This document shows, in pieces, positions 1-7,346 of a stretch of DNA of 25,216 bases. Both the position numbers and the translations under genes were made by a program. The notes under the pieces are model-generated. The model saw only the letters and a list, made by a program, of their open reading frames with translations. It was not told the DNA's origin and ran no database searches. This DNA comes from a virus: IMG/VR virus record IMGVR_UViG_3300025127_000251, positions 1 to 25,216 of that record; one strand, 5' to 3'. Position 1 is the first letter of the stretch. Each line of letters begins with the position of its first letter.

Positions 1-735
1 TTTTTAAGAAATGCTACATTATCTGTTCTAGACGTATTGAATAGAAAAATCATAATTGATTTAGTAAGAGGAGACAAAGTAGAAAAACACGAAATTCCAT
101 TTTTCTATAACTTTGCTGGAAACCAAGGGTTTATGCAAGACTTTTTTATCGATTTACCAGAAGACTGTAAATATCCAACCCTAGCTGAAGGAAATTACGA
201 GATTGTTCCTAGAGGAATTGTAACTCTTAAAACGTTTTCTATAAAATCTTCAGATATTACTAATAAGTTTGTAAGAGGAACCTTTACTCAAGAGGAAAGA
301 AACAAGAACAATCAAAAGGAAATGAAGGCTTTTTCCTCTAGACTATATAGCCTACCTATGGATTTAAATTTTGATGTAAAAATTATAACAGATAACTTAA
401 ATAAAACTTTTAAAATAACTGAAAAAATATTTGATTTTTACTATAAAAACGAAGTAGTGTATTTTCAATATAGAGGAATTAGAATACCGGGTCAAATTAA
501 ATTTCCAGAGACTATGACTAATGATAAAAAGTATGCGTTTAATTATAATGACGATACTTATGTCAATACTTCTTTCTCTATCTCAATGGAAACATACTTT
601 CCTAGCTTTGATGATAGTGCAACTATGTATAAAGGAAACGTTATTAGACAGTTTGGAGTTACTAAAAAAATACAAGATAGTGGTACAACGATCAGCGATG
701 CTTGGATAGATCCTGATTTTCCACCAGCTGAATAA
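1..735 (+). CDS. 15: Tail terminator / proximal tail sheath stabiliser, T4 gp15-like (5' end outside window)
   Basis: The frame is open from base 1, so the gene begins upstream of the window; the TTG at 37 is not needed as a start. Reading from base 1 gives FLRNATLSVLDVLNRKI, which resembles the N-terminal region of T4 gp15 as I remember it (SFRRYATLMGDLFSNIQI), so probably only about ten residues are missing. Further similarity is the order of elements: a VPRGIVTLKTFSI strand, then an SLPMDLNFDVKI strand followed by a helix ending in FDFYY, then an SFSISMETYFPSF strand, and a short C-terminal stretch rich in D and P. In the family this protein forms the ring that caps the sheath and tube and joins the tail to the head. 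The tube-like gene 24 bases downstream fits. The call rests on remembered pattern similarity, not an alignment; another tail-completion protein is the main alternative. Confidence 0.6.
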   Translation, partial: FLRNATLSVLDVLNRKIIIDLVRGDKVEKHEIPFFYNFAGNQGFMQDFFIDLPEDCKYPTLAEGNYEIVPRGIVTLKTFSIKSSDITNKFVRGTFTQEERNKNNQKEMKAFSSRLYSLPMDLNFDVKIITDNLNKTFKITEKIFDFYYKNEVVYFQYRGIRIPGQIKFPETMTNDKKYAFNYNDDTYVNTSFSISMETYFPSFDDSATMYKGNVIRQFGVTKKIQDSGTTISDAWIDPDFPPAE

Positions 736-738
736 ATA
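731..738 (+). promoter_or_regulatory. Late-type promoter box AATAAATA
   Basis: The octamer AATAAATA lies over the stop codon of the preceding gene and ends 20 bases before the ATG at 759. The 18 bases from 731 are identical to those from 17631, which precede another start codon at nearly the same distance. It is one of the repeated boxes described in the findings. Confidence 0.55.
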
Positions 739-758
739 ATAAAAATAAAGTATATTAG

Positions 759-1307
759 ATGATTTTAAATGCTAGAAATAACGGCTTTGCTTTCTTTTTT
801 CCTCCTGACTTTTTTGCAGAAAAAGTTAAAGAAAAATATAAGAAATATTACCAAAGTCTTATTTTACCATATGATACTATTGAAGATTTCATGTCTTCAA
901 CTATTCAGCAAATAGAATTTCCGGGATGGAACATGCAACTTGCTCAACAGACTAGAACTAGAGGTAAGAAACAAGAATATAAAAACTCAGTTCCTGTTGA
1001 AGATCTGTTCACTCGAGAGTTTACTTTAACTTTTAAAATGGCTGATGCTTTTTTAAACTATTGGATATTTGTAGACAATTCTTTGAACTATATAGATTTT
1101 GCAAATAGAGAACCTACCTTTTCACCTATGAGACTTTCTCTCTTGAGTAATGAAGGATACTTAGTTTCATCAATAGTGTTCAATAGGCCAATCCTATATG
1201 GACAAGACGGGATAAAATTATCTTATAGCTCAGTTACTCCTGAGTTTAGAACGTTTACTGCTAAATTTAAATACTTAGACTTTGATCTTAATATAGATTT
1301 TGATTAA
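759..1307 (+). CDS. Probable tail tube protein (gp19-like fold)
   Basis: This is a 182-residue protein, close to the 163 residues of T4 gp19. Its middle resembles the tube pattern: an IEFPGWNM segment (compare the ALP turn of gp19), a basic loop with TRTRGKK, an acidic/hydrophobic strand pair EFTLTFKM, then a short helix ADAFLNYWIFVDNS. The C-terminal third is beta-rich and ends FKYLDFDLNIDFD, as expected for ring-forming tube subunits. It follows the gp15-like tail terminator by 24 bases and has its own late-type promoter box. No sheath gene lies in the window; it may be upstream. Tube-initiator proteins (gp48/gp54 type) share the fold and are the main alternative. Its stop codon overlaps the stop codon of the opposing gene at 1304. 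Confidence 0.5.
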   Translation: MILNARNNGFAFFFPPDFFAEKVKEKYKKYYQSLILPYDTIEDFMSSTIQQIEFPGWNMQLAQQTRTRGKKQEYKNSVPVEDLFTREFTLTFKMADAFLNYWIFVDNSLNYIDFANREPTFSPMRLSLLSNEGYLVSSIVFNRPILYGQDGIKLSYSSVTPEFRTFTAKFKYLDFDLNIDFD

Positions 1308-1822
1308 TTAATATATACTATAATAGTATTATCTTTAAAGTCTATAGAAACTTCTCCTATTTCAAATCCGTCGATTAATTTAAAAGGCTCTCTTTCTTCA
1401 TCACCATAATATGTAGTTCCACCTAAATTATCTTCTACAGTTATAGTCCATTCTCCGCCCTTAGATTTATCTTTAGAATCAAACTCTATTTCAAATTCTT
1501 CTAAATCTTCGTCAGGGTCTTCTCCAAGAGAATTTGTAGGAAGGTCTTCTACTGCTATATATCCATATACTCGATCTACTATAACACTCATCGAATGAAT
1601 ACCATATCTTGCCTCCTTTATTTCTAGACTCCAGTCTACATTTATTTTTCCTCCGTAAGAAGATCTATGTTCTGTGGTTTTCTCTACACCTAGGTCAAAC
1701 CGAGCCAGTGAAATTAAATCTTCATCTGGCTTTGGAAAATAATCAGGGTGCATTTGTTTGATCCCGTCTATTTCTATATCCAGGTTTCTTTCTATCTTTG
1801 ATGTATACGGTCCAATTATCAT
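1304..1822 (-). CDS. Unknown acidic phage protein
   Basis: I do not recognise this 172-residue protein. It is strongly acidic, with a D/E-rich stretch at about residues 100-120 (GEDPDEDLEEFEIEFDSKD), and beta-rich afterwards, with IVVYIN-type strands at the C-terminus. It has no signal peptide or membrane segment. It is the last gene of the leftward fibre island, 27 bases after the fibre gene at 1850..4147, so it is probably co-transcribed with it. A role as a fibre-associated or fibre-assembly protein is inference from position only. Its stop codon (1304..1306) overlaps the stop codon (1305..1307) of the rightward tube-like gene, leaving no room for a terminator between them. Confidence 0.7.
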   Translation of the reverse strand: MIIGPYTSKIERNLDIEIDGIKQMHPDYFPKPDEDLISLARFDLGVEKTTEHRSSYGGKINVDWSLEIKEARYGIHSMSVIVDRVYGYIAVEDLPTNSLGEDPDEDLEEFEIEFDSKDKSKGGEWTITVEDNLGGTTYYGDEEREPFKLIDGFEIGEVSIDFKDNTIIVYIN

Positions 1823-1849
1823 ATCTATATAATACTAAATTATTCTAAA

Positions 1850-4147
1850 TTATTTCCCTTCTGCTTCTCCTTCTTTCTTTTCTCCTTCTTTCTCTCCTTC
1901 TTTTTCTTCAGAGGCTGCTAATTCAACCGTAACTGCAACCGAAGGAATTATTGCCCCTGTAGATGTTGTCCAAACTTGATTCTGAATCTCCGAAGCTAAT
2001 AGATTTACCTCAGTATCAAAGTTAACAGTTGCTCCTGATACAAAGGAAGTTAGAGGAATAGTAGCAGGATTAGGGTTTCCTTCCGAATCATTAACAGTCC
2101 AGTCAGAGTTTCCTGATTTCTTTAATGAGGCATCCGCAATAACAGTAGAAGTCCACGTTGCAGTATTGAATACTGCAGTCTTAAGTTCTGCAGTTGCTAT
2201 TCTAGCTCCTCCTGCAGTTACTGCATCTAACTCAAATTTCTTTAGAGATACTTCCTTATCTTTAGATTTAACCTGTACATCATATTTTTTACTATCTTCA
2301 GCGTCTTGGACAAATTTAACTTCTAATTTTCCAGTCATATACGGATATCTTTGAATGTAATCTGCCCTAAGAGAGAAGCTTGCCTTTTCTGGAGCGGCTG
2401 CCTTTCCTCCTTCCCCAACATTATGATTCCATCCAATTGCAAATCCAAATAAGTTTGTACAAGCCTTTTCGTTCTCCCATATTCCATCATCCGATACATC
2501 CTCTTCAGTTATAGTATGAACAAATCCATGGCAAAAAATTCCGTTATTGGCTACATTAGCCCAATCAGCCGCGGTTGCACCGGTGCCCCAGTGCCCCTTT
2601 GTAGCAATAGCCTTACCGTCTGTGGCTGCTGCTGCTGTACAATTAGTTCCATGAAAGCCTGATGCTACTTGATATGCACTTTTTTCTACTCCCTCTCCTG
2701 ATTCTAGATATCCAGTCATACATAGCTCTATCATATCTCCAGCTCTAACCTTAACGGGCATAGGTATAAGAATATTCATTCCAAATCCATCAGCAGTTGC
2801 AGTCAAAATACCGGGACCAGTTGTTGCGATCATTGCAGCAGTGCTGTCACTAGCCAAATCGTTCCACCCATTTGAAGCTTTACTAGGATTCCCGACTCCA
2901 ATTAGAAAATTTCCACTAGTCTCCCATGGCGGAGCTTCTCCTTGCTTCCATGCCCACATCAACGATGTATGCATAATATTAACCTTCCTAGGTCCTAGTT
3001 CTACGTCTCCAGCTCCACCTCCTGATGATGCTATAGTTACTTCTGTAGCGCTATTTCTGGTTAATGTTATATTACTACCAGCAGTCAGCTGTACTACTGA
3101 ATTATCTGTTCCCGATCCGGAAGTTAAGTTTAAGTCAACATTACTACCATCTTGGGTGGCATTTAAATCATAAGTTTCTCCTCCTCCAACTCCATTGTAT
3201 GATACAGTCACATTTACTTTGCTATTTACTGAGTCGTCTGCAACAGATAAATGAATATCAGATCCTTCAATAAAATTGATAGTATCTCTAGATCCTATTA
3301 GAGCGCCATTTCTCTGTACTTTTACTATTGAAGATGCATCTGCACTTAATGTATTTGCAACATCATTATAAGTCCACGATACAGTAGAAGTATTTTGAAC
3401 TAAAGCTGCTACTCTATCGTCTACTTTTTCGTCTTTATAATAAAAGTTGACGGCTCCTTGGGCTAAATCATCTGTAGTGAACGGAGCAAGGGTAACAGTA
3501 GGCGTCAATGTATTAGCTATATCGTTATATACAAAACTAATGCCAGTTCCATTTTGCATCATTGCCGCTACTGCATCTTGCGCAGCCTCATTCGTAAAAT
3601 AGAGATTAGTAGATCCTTCAGTTAAATCGTCGGTGTTAAATGGAGAGAGGCTGACTACTCCCTGTAAAGTGTTTGCAGCATCATCATATGTCCATGTTAA
3701 TCCCGTACCGTTTATGATTAATTGAGCTACTCTATCGTCTACTTTTTCATTTGTAAAATAGAGATTAGTAGATCCTTCAGTTAAATCATCTGTAGTGAAT
3801 GGGGCAAGAGTAACGTTTCCAGTAAAAGTATTACTAGGATCGTCATAAGTCCAATTTATACCTATTCCATTTTGTATAAGAGAAGCTATTCTATCGTCTA
3901 CTCTTTCATTTGTAAAATATAGATTGGTTAATCCTTCAGGTACATCATCTGTTGTTAATGCAAGCGACGTTGCATTCTGGAATGTAAGCTGTCCAGCTCC
4001 ATTTGTCGCAAGAACTTGATTAGGGGTTCCATCTGAAGTTGGAAATCGGTATCCATGTGGTGATCCCATTGGTGCTTGAACGGATATCCCTTCTGAAATT
4101 ACTAGGCCATATACTTGTAACTGGTTATATTCTTTGGTAATTGACAT
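1850..4147 (-). CDS. Tail fibre / receptor-binding-type protein with 53-residue repeats
   Basis: This is a 765-residue fibre-like protein. After an N-terminal segment (residues 1-64) come four tandem repeats of exactly 53 residues, each containing TDDL.EG..NLYFTNE, V-D-D-R-V and TYDD.ANTL elements (about 65-277). Next is a beta segment common in phage fibres (VQRNGALIGSRDTINFIEGS, about 277-320), then an NITLTRNSATEVTI segment and a GGG linker near 374. The C-terminal half, about 385-740, is a large domain I do not recognise, rich in G, A, W and C, and is the best candidate for receptor contact. The last 19 residues are a low-complexity E/K/G tail. It is the downstream partner of a second fibre-like gene and has its own promoter box. 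The fibre assignment is secure in style; the attachment site and receptor are unknown. Confidence 0.75.
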   Translation of the reverse strand: MSITKEYNQLQVYGLVISEGISVQAPMGSPHGYRFPTSDGTPNQVLATNGAGQLTFQNATSLALTTDDVPEGLTNLYFTNERVDDRIASLIQNGIGINWTYDDPSNTFTGNVTLAPFTTDDLTEGSTNLYFTNEKVDDRVAQLIINGTGLTWTYDDAANTLQGVVSLSPFNTDDLTEGSTNLYFTNEAAQDAVAAMMQNGTGISFVYNDIANTLTPTVTLAPFTTDDLAQGAVNFYYKDEKVDDRVAALVQNTSTVSWTYNDVANTLSADASSIVKVQRNGALIGSRDTINFIEGSDIHLSVADDSVNSKVNVTVSYNGVGGGETYDLNATQDGSNVDLNLTSGSGTDNSVVQLTAGSNITLTRNSATEVTIASSGGGAGDVELGPRKVNIMHTSLMWAWKQGEAPPWETSGNFLIGVGNPSKASNGWNDLASDSTAAMIATTGPGILTATADGFGMNILIPMPVKVRAGDMIELCMTGYLESGEGVEKSAYQVASGFHGTNCTAAAATDGKAIATKGHWGTGATAADWANVANNGIFCHGFVHTITEEDVSDDGIWENEKACTNLFGFAIGWNHNVGEGGKAAAPEKASFSLRADYIQRYPYMTGKLEVKFVQDAEDSKKYDVQVKSKDKEVSLKKFELDAVTAGGARIATAELKTAVFNTATWTSTVIADASLKKSGNSDWTVNDSEGNPNPATIPLTSFVSGATVNFDTEVNLLASEIQNQVWTTSTGAIIPSVAVTVELAASEEKEGEKEGEKKEGEAEGK
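1864..1909 (-). repeat. 46-base homopurine/homopyrimidine tract at the 3' end of the fibre gene
   Basis: All 46 bases on the + strand are pyrimidines, so the coding strand is all purine. It is built of imperfect GAAGGAGA-type units and encodes the E/K/G tail of the fibre protein. Such tracts are prone to copy-number slippage. Confidence 0.8.
3317..3956 (-). repeat. Four tandem 159-base (53-codon) repeats inside the fibre gene
   Basis: The TDD motif recurs at protein residues 66, 119, 172 and 225, a constant 53-residue period. The two middle copies are also close at DNA level: the stretch reading GTAAAATAGAGATTAGTAG on the + strand near 3595 recurs near 3754. The repeats probably form a repeating shaft. 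Confidence 0.8.
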
Positions 4148-4157
4148 CTATTATTCG

Positions 4158-4184
4158 ATTCTTTTAGTTATTTATTAAAAGAAT
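4158..4184. repeat. Inverted repeat spanning a leftward promoter box
   Basis: ATTCTTTTA at 4158..4166 and its perfect complement TAAAAGAAT at 4176..4184 are separated by 9 bases. The repeat covers the AATAAATA box on the minus strand. It could be an operator or a leader hairpin; there is no T-run that would make it a clear terminator. Confidence 0.5.
4169..4176 (-). promoter_or_regulatory. Late-type promoter box AATAAATA (leftward)
   Basis: On the minus strand AATAAATA lies exactly 21 bases before the ATG at 4147 of the fibre gene. This matches the spacing seen at 7347, 14823, 17660 and 22767. The leader is A-rich without a Shine-Dalgarno motif. Confidence 0.55.
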
Positions 4185-4248
4185 TAGCAATTATATTTTC
4201 CAAATAGATATAGAAGCTTAATAAATACGGTTAAAAACTAAACTTGAT

Positions 4249-5859
4249 TTAAGGTATCGGCCAATATGCACTGTGGTCTTTGATTCGATATTTAAGAATC
4301 ATTCTTAAGGTACCAGTAGTAGCTCCTGAATTTGTAGTAAAATCAGTACCGGTGTTAGTAGTAATTTGTACCGAGCTATTTATATCTGCTTCTGTTACGT
4401 GCCTCCAGTTATAGTCAACATTTCCTTCAATATATTGTTGTAAAAAGTCGGCGCTTGCCTCCATGTCGTCCTTTACAATATACGCAATAAGGCGACTGCC
4501 TGCTCCTGGTATCTTTAATTCTACTCTTGTGCTAACGGTAGGAGCAACATAAGTATCCCCCGTAAAGTCATATAAGAAAGTAATTTCTTCAAATATGTAA
4601 GATTTATTTGCACCTGGAGCAGGTAACACTGTAATCGGTGAGGATCCAAATGATGTAATTTGAGCAGTATTTAAAGTCTGATCCAGAGTTTGATATGATT
4701 CTCCTCCTTGAGCTGTCTCCCATACGTTCAATGATGAATTATATATTAGAGTGTCTCCATCAACTGGGCCTGGTGAGCTACATTGAACTGGTACTCCACA
4801 TATCTCTAAGTTAGAAGCTGCACTAGTAGATATAATTATTACTTTTACGTTTTGATTATCAGAAGTAAATGTAATATCTACAGTATTTGAAGTGTATGCA
4901 TCTACATATGCTTGTATTAATTCGTTAGTATCTAAATCTACTAGTTGTACATGGACATCCGTTGTTCCTAAATTATGAGTAACTGTTTCAGAAATATTTG
5001 CTGTAAAATCAACAATAGCAACATAGGATGCTCCTGCTCCACTACCACCGCCAGAACCTGTTGGGGGCTGCCATGTTGCATTACCTAAGGCATCGCATGT
5101 AAGAACATATCCAGTACTTTGATTTCCATCTACGTACCTTAAAAAACCATTATTAGTATTATCACCAATAATACATTTTCCTGTAGGTATAAAAGTAGCG
5201 TCGTTTCCGCTTCTAGACCATACATGGTCAGTTAATATATCAAAAATATCTCCATTTACATCAGTATAGTACAGTGTATTATTACTTGGAACAAATACGT
5301 TTTCTAAACCTAGTGGACCTGACCATACTGATCCACTACCTAAAGGAACAGTAGGAGCAATCGCAGGGCTTCCGTATAATACATCTAAGATTAATTGACT
5401 AATCGAGCTATTTAAAGTAGTGAGACTAACCCATCCTCTTCCGTCTAGATATCCAATAAAGTCTTCTCCAAATTGAGGTTTTTGATTTTGAACTCCAGTG
5501 TATATAACTTCTCCCGGAACTCCAACGTCTGGCCAATCATTAAAGTCTGTAAATCTGTGCCTCTTTGATTCTGATACTTTTACTAAAAGCTCCTGTCCTT
5601 CCGCTCTACCTAAAGAGTCTATTGTAAATGTAGGAATATTGTCTAGTTTAAGAGAAAGTTTATCTGATATATTGACGTGTTCAAAATTACCAGTTGTAAT
5701 GTTGGCAGAATTTAAAGTCTCGTCGTATTTTATATTCTTTAAAAATTCTAACGTCGCTGCTGATAAATCTTTAAAGTTTATGTTTGTAACGTCTACTATT
5801 GCAGTCAGGCTAGAATTACTTAATTTTCTTATACCTTCTAGTTTCTTATAAATTGGCAT
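4249..5859 (-). CDS. Tail-fibre-like structural protein
   Basis: This is a 536-residue protein of fibre type. The N-terminal part (1-160) contains short beta segments, including GYLDGRGWVSL near 136-146. The middle has a G/S-rich hinge (GSGGGSGAGA, about 268-277). It is followed by a domain frequent in phage fibres: SYVAIVDFTANISETVTHNL with strands up to VKVIIISTS (about 278-346). A TLDQTLNTAQITSFG segment opens a C-terminal beta-rich domain (about 395-536) that ends RYRIKDHSAYWPIP-like and may be the tip. It lies upstream of the longer fibre gene and downstream of the amidoligase-like gene, all leftward, and has its own promoter box. Together the two fibre-like genes may form one multi-part fibre; which is proximal cannot be told from sequence. 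Confidence 0.65.
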   Translation of the reverse strand: MPIYKKLEGIRKLSNSSLTAIVDVTNINFKDLSAATLEFLKNIKYDETLNSANITTGNFEHVNISDKLSLKLDNIPTFTIDSLGRAEGQELLVKVSESKRHRFTDFNDWPDVGVPGEVIYTGVQNQKPQFGEDFIGYLDGRGWVSLTTLNSSISQLILDVLYGSPAIAPTVPLGSGSVWSGPLGLENVFVPSNNTLYYTDVNGDIFDILTDHVWSRSGNDATFIPTGKCIIGDNTNNGFLRYVDGNQSTGYVLTCDALGNATWQPPTGSGGGSGAGASYVAIVDFTANISETVTHNLGTTDVHVQLVDLDTNELIQAYVDAYTSNTVDITFTSDNQNVKVIIISTSAASNLEICGVPVQCSSPGPVDGDTLIYNSSLNVWETAQGGESYQTLDQTLNTAQITSFGSSPITVLPAPGANKSYIFEEITFLYDFTGDTYVAPTVSTRVELKIPGAGSRLIAYIVKDDMEASADFLQQYIEGNVDYNWRHVTEADINSSVQITTNTGTDFTTNSGATTGTLRMILKYRIKDHSAYWPIP

Positions 5860-5879
5860 TTATTGTCCATATTTTTATT

Positions 5880-5887
5880 TATTTATT
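5880..5887 (-). promoter_or_regulatory. Late-type promoter box AATAAATA (leftward)
   Basis: On the minus strand the run AATAAATAAATA occupies 5876..5887. The copy at 5880..5887 ends 20 bases before the ATG at 5859. A second in-register copy four bases closer makes the exact box uncertain. Confidence 0.45.
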
Positions 5888-5935
5888 AAGATTATAGTGC
5901 ATAAGATTTATGTTATCACTAACACTAGTCTATTT

Positions 5936-7243
5936 CTATAAATTAAAAAATGCTGTATCTTTATCTATCGTGGCAGATACCTTAAACTTACCATTAGCAA
6001 CGATACACTTTCTAACATCTGCATCTATCTTGCTCTCTATTTTATTGTCAATATAACTGGAAACGATATCATTTCCACCGCCATGATAAGTACAGTCTAA
6101 TACTTTAGAGTTTTTAATGTAGTTGGAGGTAAGAATATCACACTCTTCTAGTTTAGAGTTTTTGATTGTACAATTTTCAAATAGACAATTTTTAGCGTCG
6201 GCATTGATTTGACAGTTATAGAACTCAACTCCTTCAATTATTATATTTTGGTCTATAATTGCGTCTTTTACTTGAAACACTTTTCTTTCATTATCGTAAT
6301 TTATTAGTGCCTCTTCAACTTTTCCAAACACTACAAGTTTAAATAGTTTTTCTCTAATATTATTAAAGTTTGAATCTATTCTATATTCACTTTCGCTTAG
6401 ATCATAATAAACCTTTACTTTAGGATACTTTACTTTAAATTTAGAATAGTTTTTAGTTGAATCTACAGATTCTCTGTATTCTTCTACTATTTTTTCTATT
6501 TTTCTCTTTTCAGTTATATCGTATTCGTAATTGTTACTTAAGGTTTCGTTAAGTCTTTTTATCACCAAGTCTATTGTTTCTTTTGCTTCTCTCTTTTTCT
6601 TGTGGTAATCTTTTCCTCCGATATAATTTATCTGAAGATATCCTTCATTTAACTTAGAGAAATCGTGGCCAAAAAACTCAGAACTAGGAAAATTAAAAAC
6701 GGTAGGGTCCATGTTCTCTACTACTTTAGAGGTCATGAATGTTGAATAAGGATTTTTAGCACTTATGTAGAGGTGTTGATCATAATATAGTTTTTGCCTT
6801 TCGTTATTTTCGGTATTCCACATATCTAATAGAATGCTTTCGTCTAACCCAATCAGGTACTTAAATTTATTTAAGTTGTTTAGTTTTACACTATTAGAAC
6901 TATCCTCATTTATTTGAATGTTTACCTTCATTTCACATCTGTCACAAGTAAACCCGAAATATTCTACAAGGTTCATCGTCTTTAGCATACAGTGAATTCC
7001 GTCTTCATATTTCATAAACCCAGTCTCAAATACAAAAGTTTTTGAAAACTCAGAATACTTATTAGAAAGTTTATATAAAGAATCACTTGCTTTAAAAGAC
7101 TCATCAACTCCTTTGAACCATTTTACTTTTTTACCTAAATTCTTAGAAAGTTTTGACGCCAGGTCTCTTCGTCTAATTGGAGATCTAAATTCAAAAGTAA
7201 ACGATAACCTAGAATTTCTTGTATTTTCATCAATATATCCCAT
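5936..7243 (-). CDS. Amidoligase-like domain fused to a pentapeptide/beta-helix-like C-terminus
   Basis: This is a 435-residue protein. The N-terminal half resembles the glutamine-synthetase-fold amidoligase (COOH-NH2 ligase) group found in many phages: an opening strand SFTFEFRSPI (14-23), FETGFMKYEDGI (72-83), then a GFTCDRCEMKVNIQIN segment (97-112) where relatives usually carry an H-x-H type motif, and YLQINYIGGKDYHKK (202-216). The usual histidines are absent at 105-110, so catalysis may be lost. A coiled region (215-265) leads to a C-terminal ladder (about 328-430) with regularly spaced short repeats such as FYNCQINADAKNCLFENCTI and KNSKLEECDI, typical of pentapeptide or right-handed beta-helix proteins. 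It heads the leftward fibre island, so a role in fibre structure, assembly or modification is plausible. The fold assignment is from memory of family patterns. Confidence 0.45.
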   Translation of the reverse strand: MGYIDENTRNSRLSFTFEFRSPIRRRDLASKLSKNLGKKVKWFKGVDESFKASDSLYKLSNKYSEFSKTFVFETGFMKYEDGIHCMLKTMNLVEYFGFTCDRCEMKVNIQINEDSSNSVKLNNLNKFKYLIGLDESILLDMWNTENNERQKLYYDQHLYISAKNPYSTFMTSKVVENMDPTVFNFPSSEFFGHDFSKLNEGYLQINYIGGKDYHKKKREAKETIDLVIKRLNETLSNNYEYDITEKRKIEKIVEEYRESVDSTKNYSKFKVKYPKVKVYYDLSESEYRIDSNFNNIREKLFKLVVFGKVEEALINYDNERKVFQVKDAIIDQNIIIEGVEFYNCQINADAKNCLFENCTIKNSKLEECDILTSNYIKNSKVLDCTYHGGGNDIVSSYIDNKIESKIDADVRKCIVANGKFKVSATIDKDTAFFNL

Positions 7244-7266
7244 ACTAGTATATAATATGTTTATTT

Positions 7267-7274
7267 TATTTATC
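7267..7274 (-). promoter_or_regulatory. Late-type promoter box GATAAATA (leftward)
   Basis: On the minus strand the sequence AAGATAAATAAAATAAA contains GATAAATA and ends 23 bases before the ATG at 7243. The same 17-base sequence precedes the rightward gene at 22767, far away and on the other strand, which argues for function. Confidence 0.55.
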
Positions 7275-7317
7275 TTAATTAACTAACATTTTAATAATCG
7301 AAATTAGATATTCTCAG

Positions 7318-7325
7318 TATAAATA
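7318..7325 (+). promoter_or_regulatory. Late-type promoter box TATAAATA
   Basis: A perfect match to the T4 late-promoter consensus TATAAATA ends exactly 21 bases before the ATG of the gp6-like gene. The surrounding AGTATAAATAATATAAA is repeated identically at 13508..13524. It forms a back-to-back pair with the leftward box at 7267..7274. Confidence 0.65.
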
Positions 7326-7346
7326 ATATAAATAGTAAAACTCACA

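Noticed and set aside
37-39. TTG as start of the first gene
   Set aside because: The frame is open to base 1 and the residues before it continue the gp15-like pattern, so the gene starts outside the window.
2166-3273. Rightward ORFs inside the fibre gene
   Set aside because: Shadows of the repetitive leftward fibre gene; sequences are low-complexity and lack promoters.
1850-4147. Diversity-generating retroelement target in the fibre gene
   Set aside because: No reverse transcriptase or template repeat is seen in the window; the repeats are shaft repeats of constant period.
4220-4227. AATAAATA on the + strand, apparently a rightward promoter
   Set aside because: No start codon or rightward gene lies at the usual distance; it points into the antisense of the fibre gene. 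Chance copies of this octamer are expected in such AT-rich DNA.
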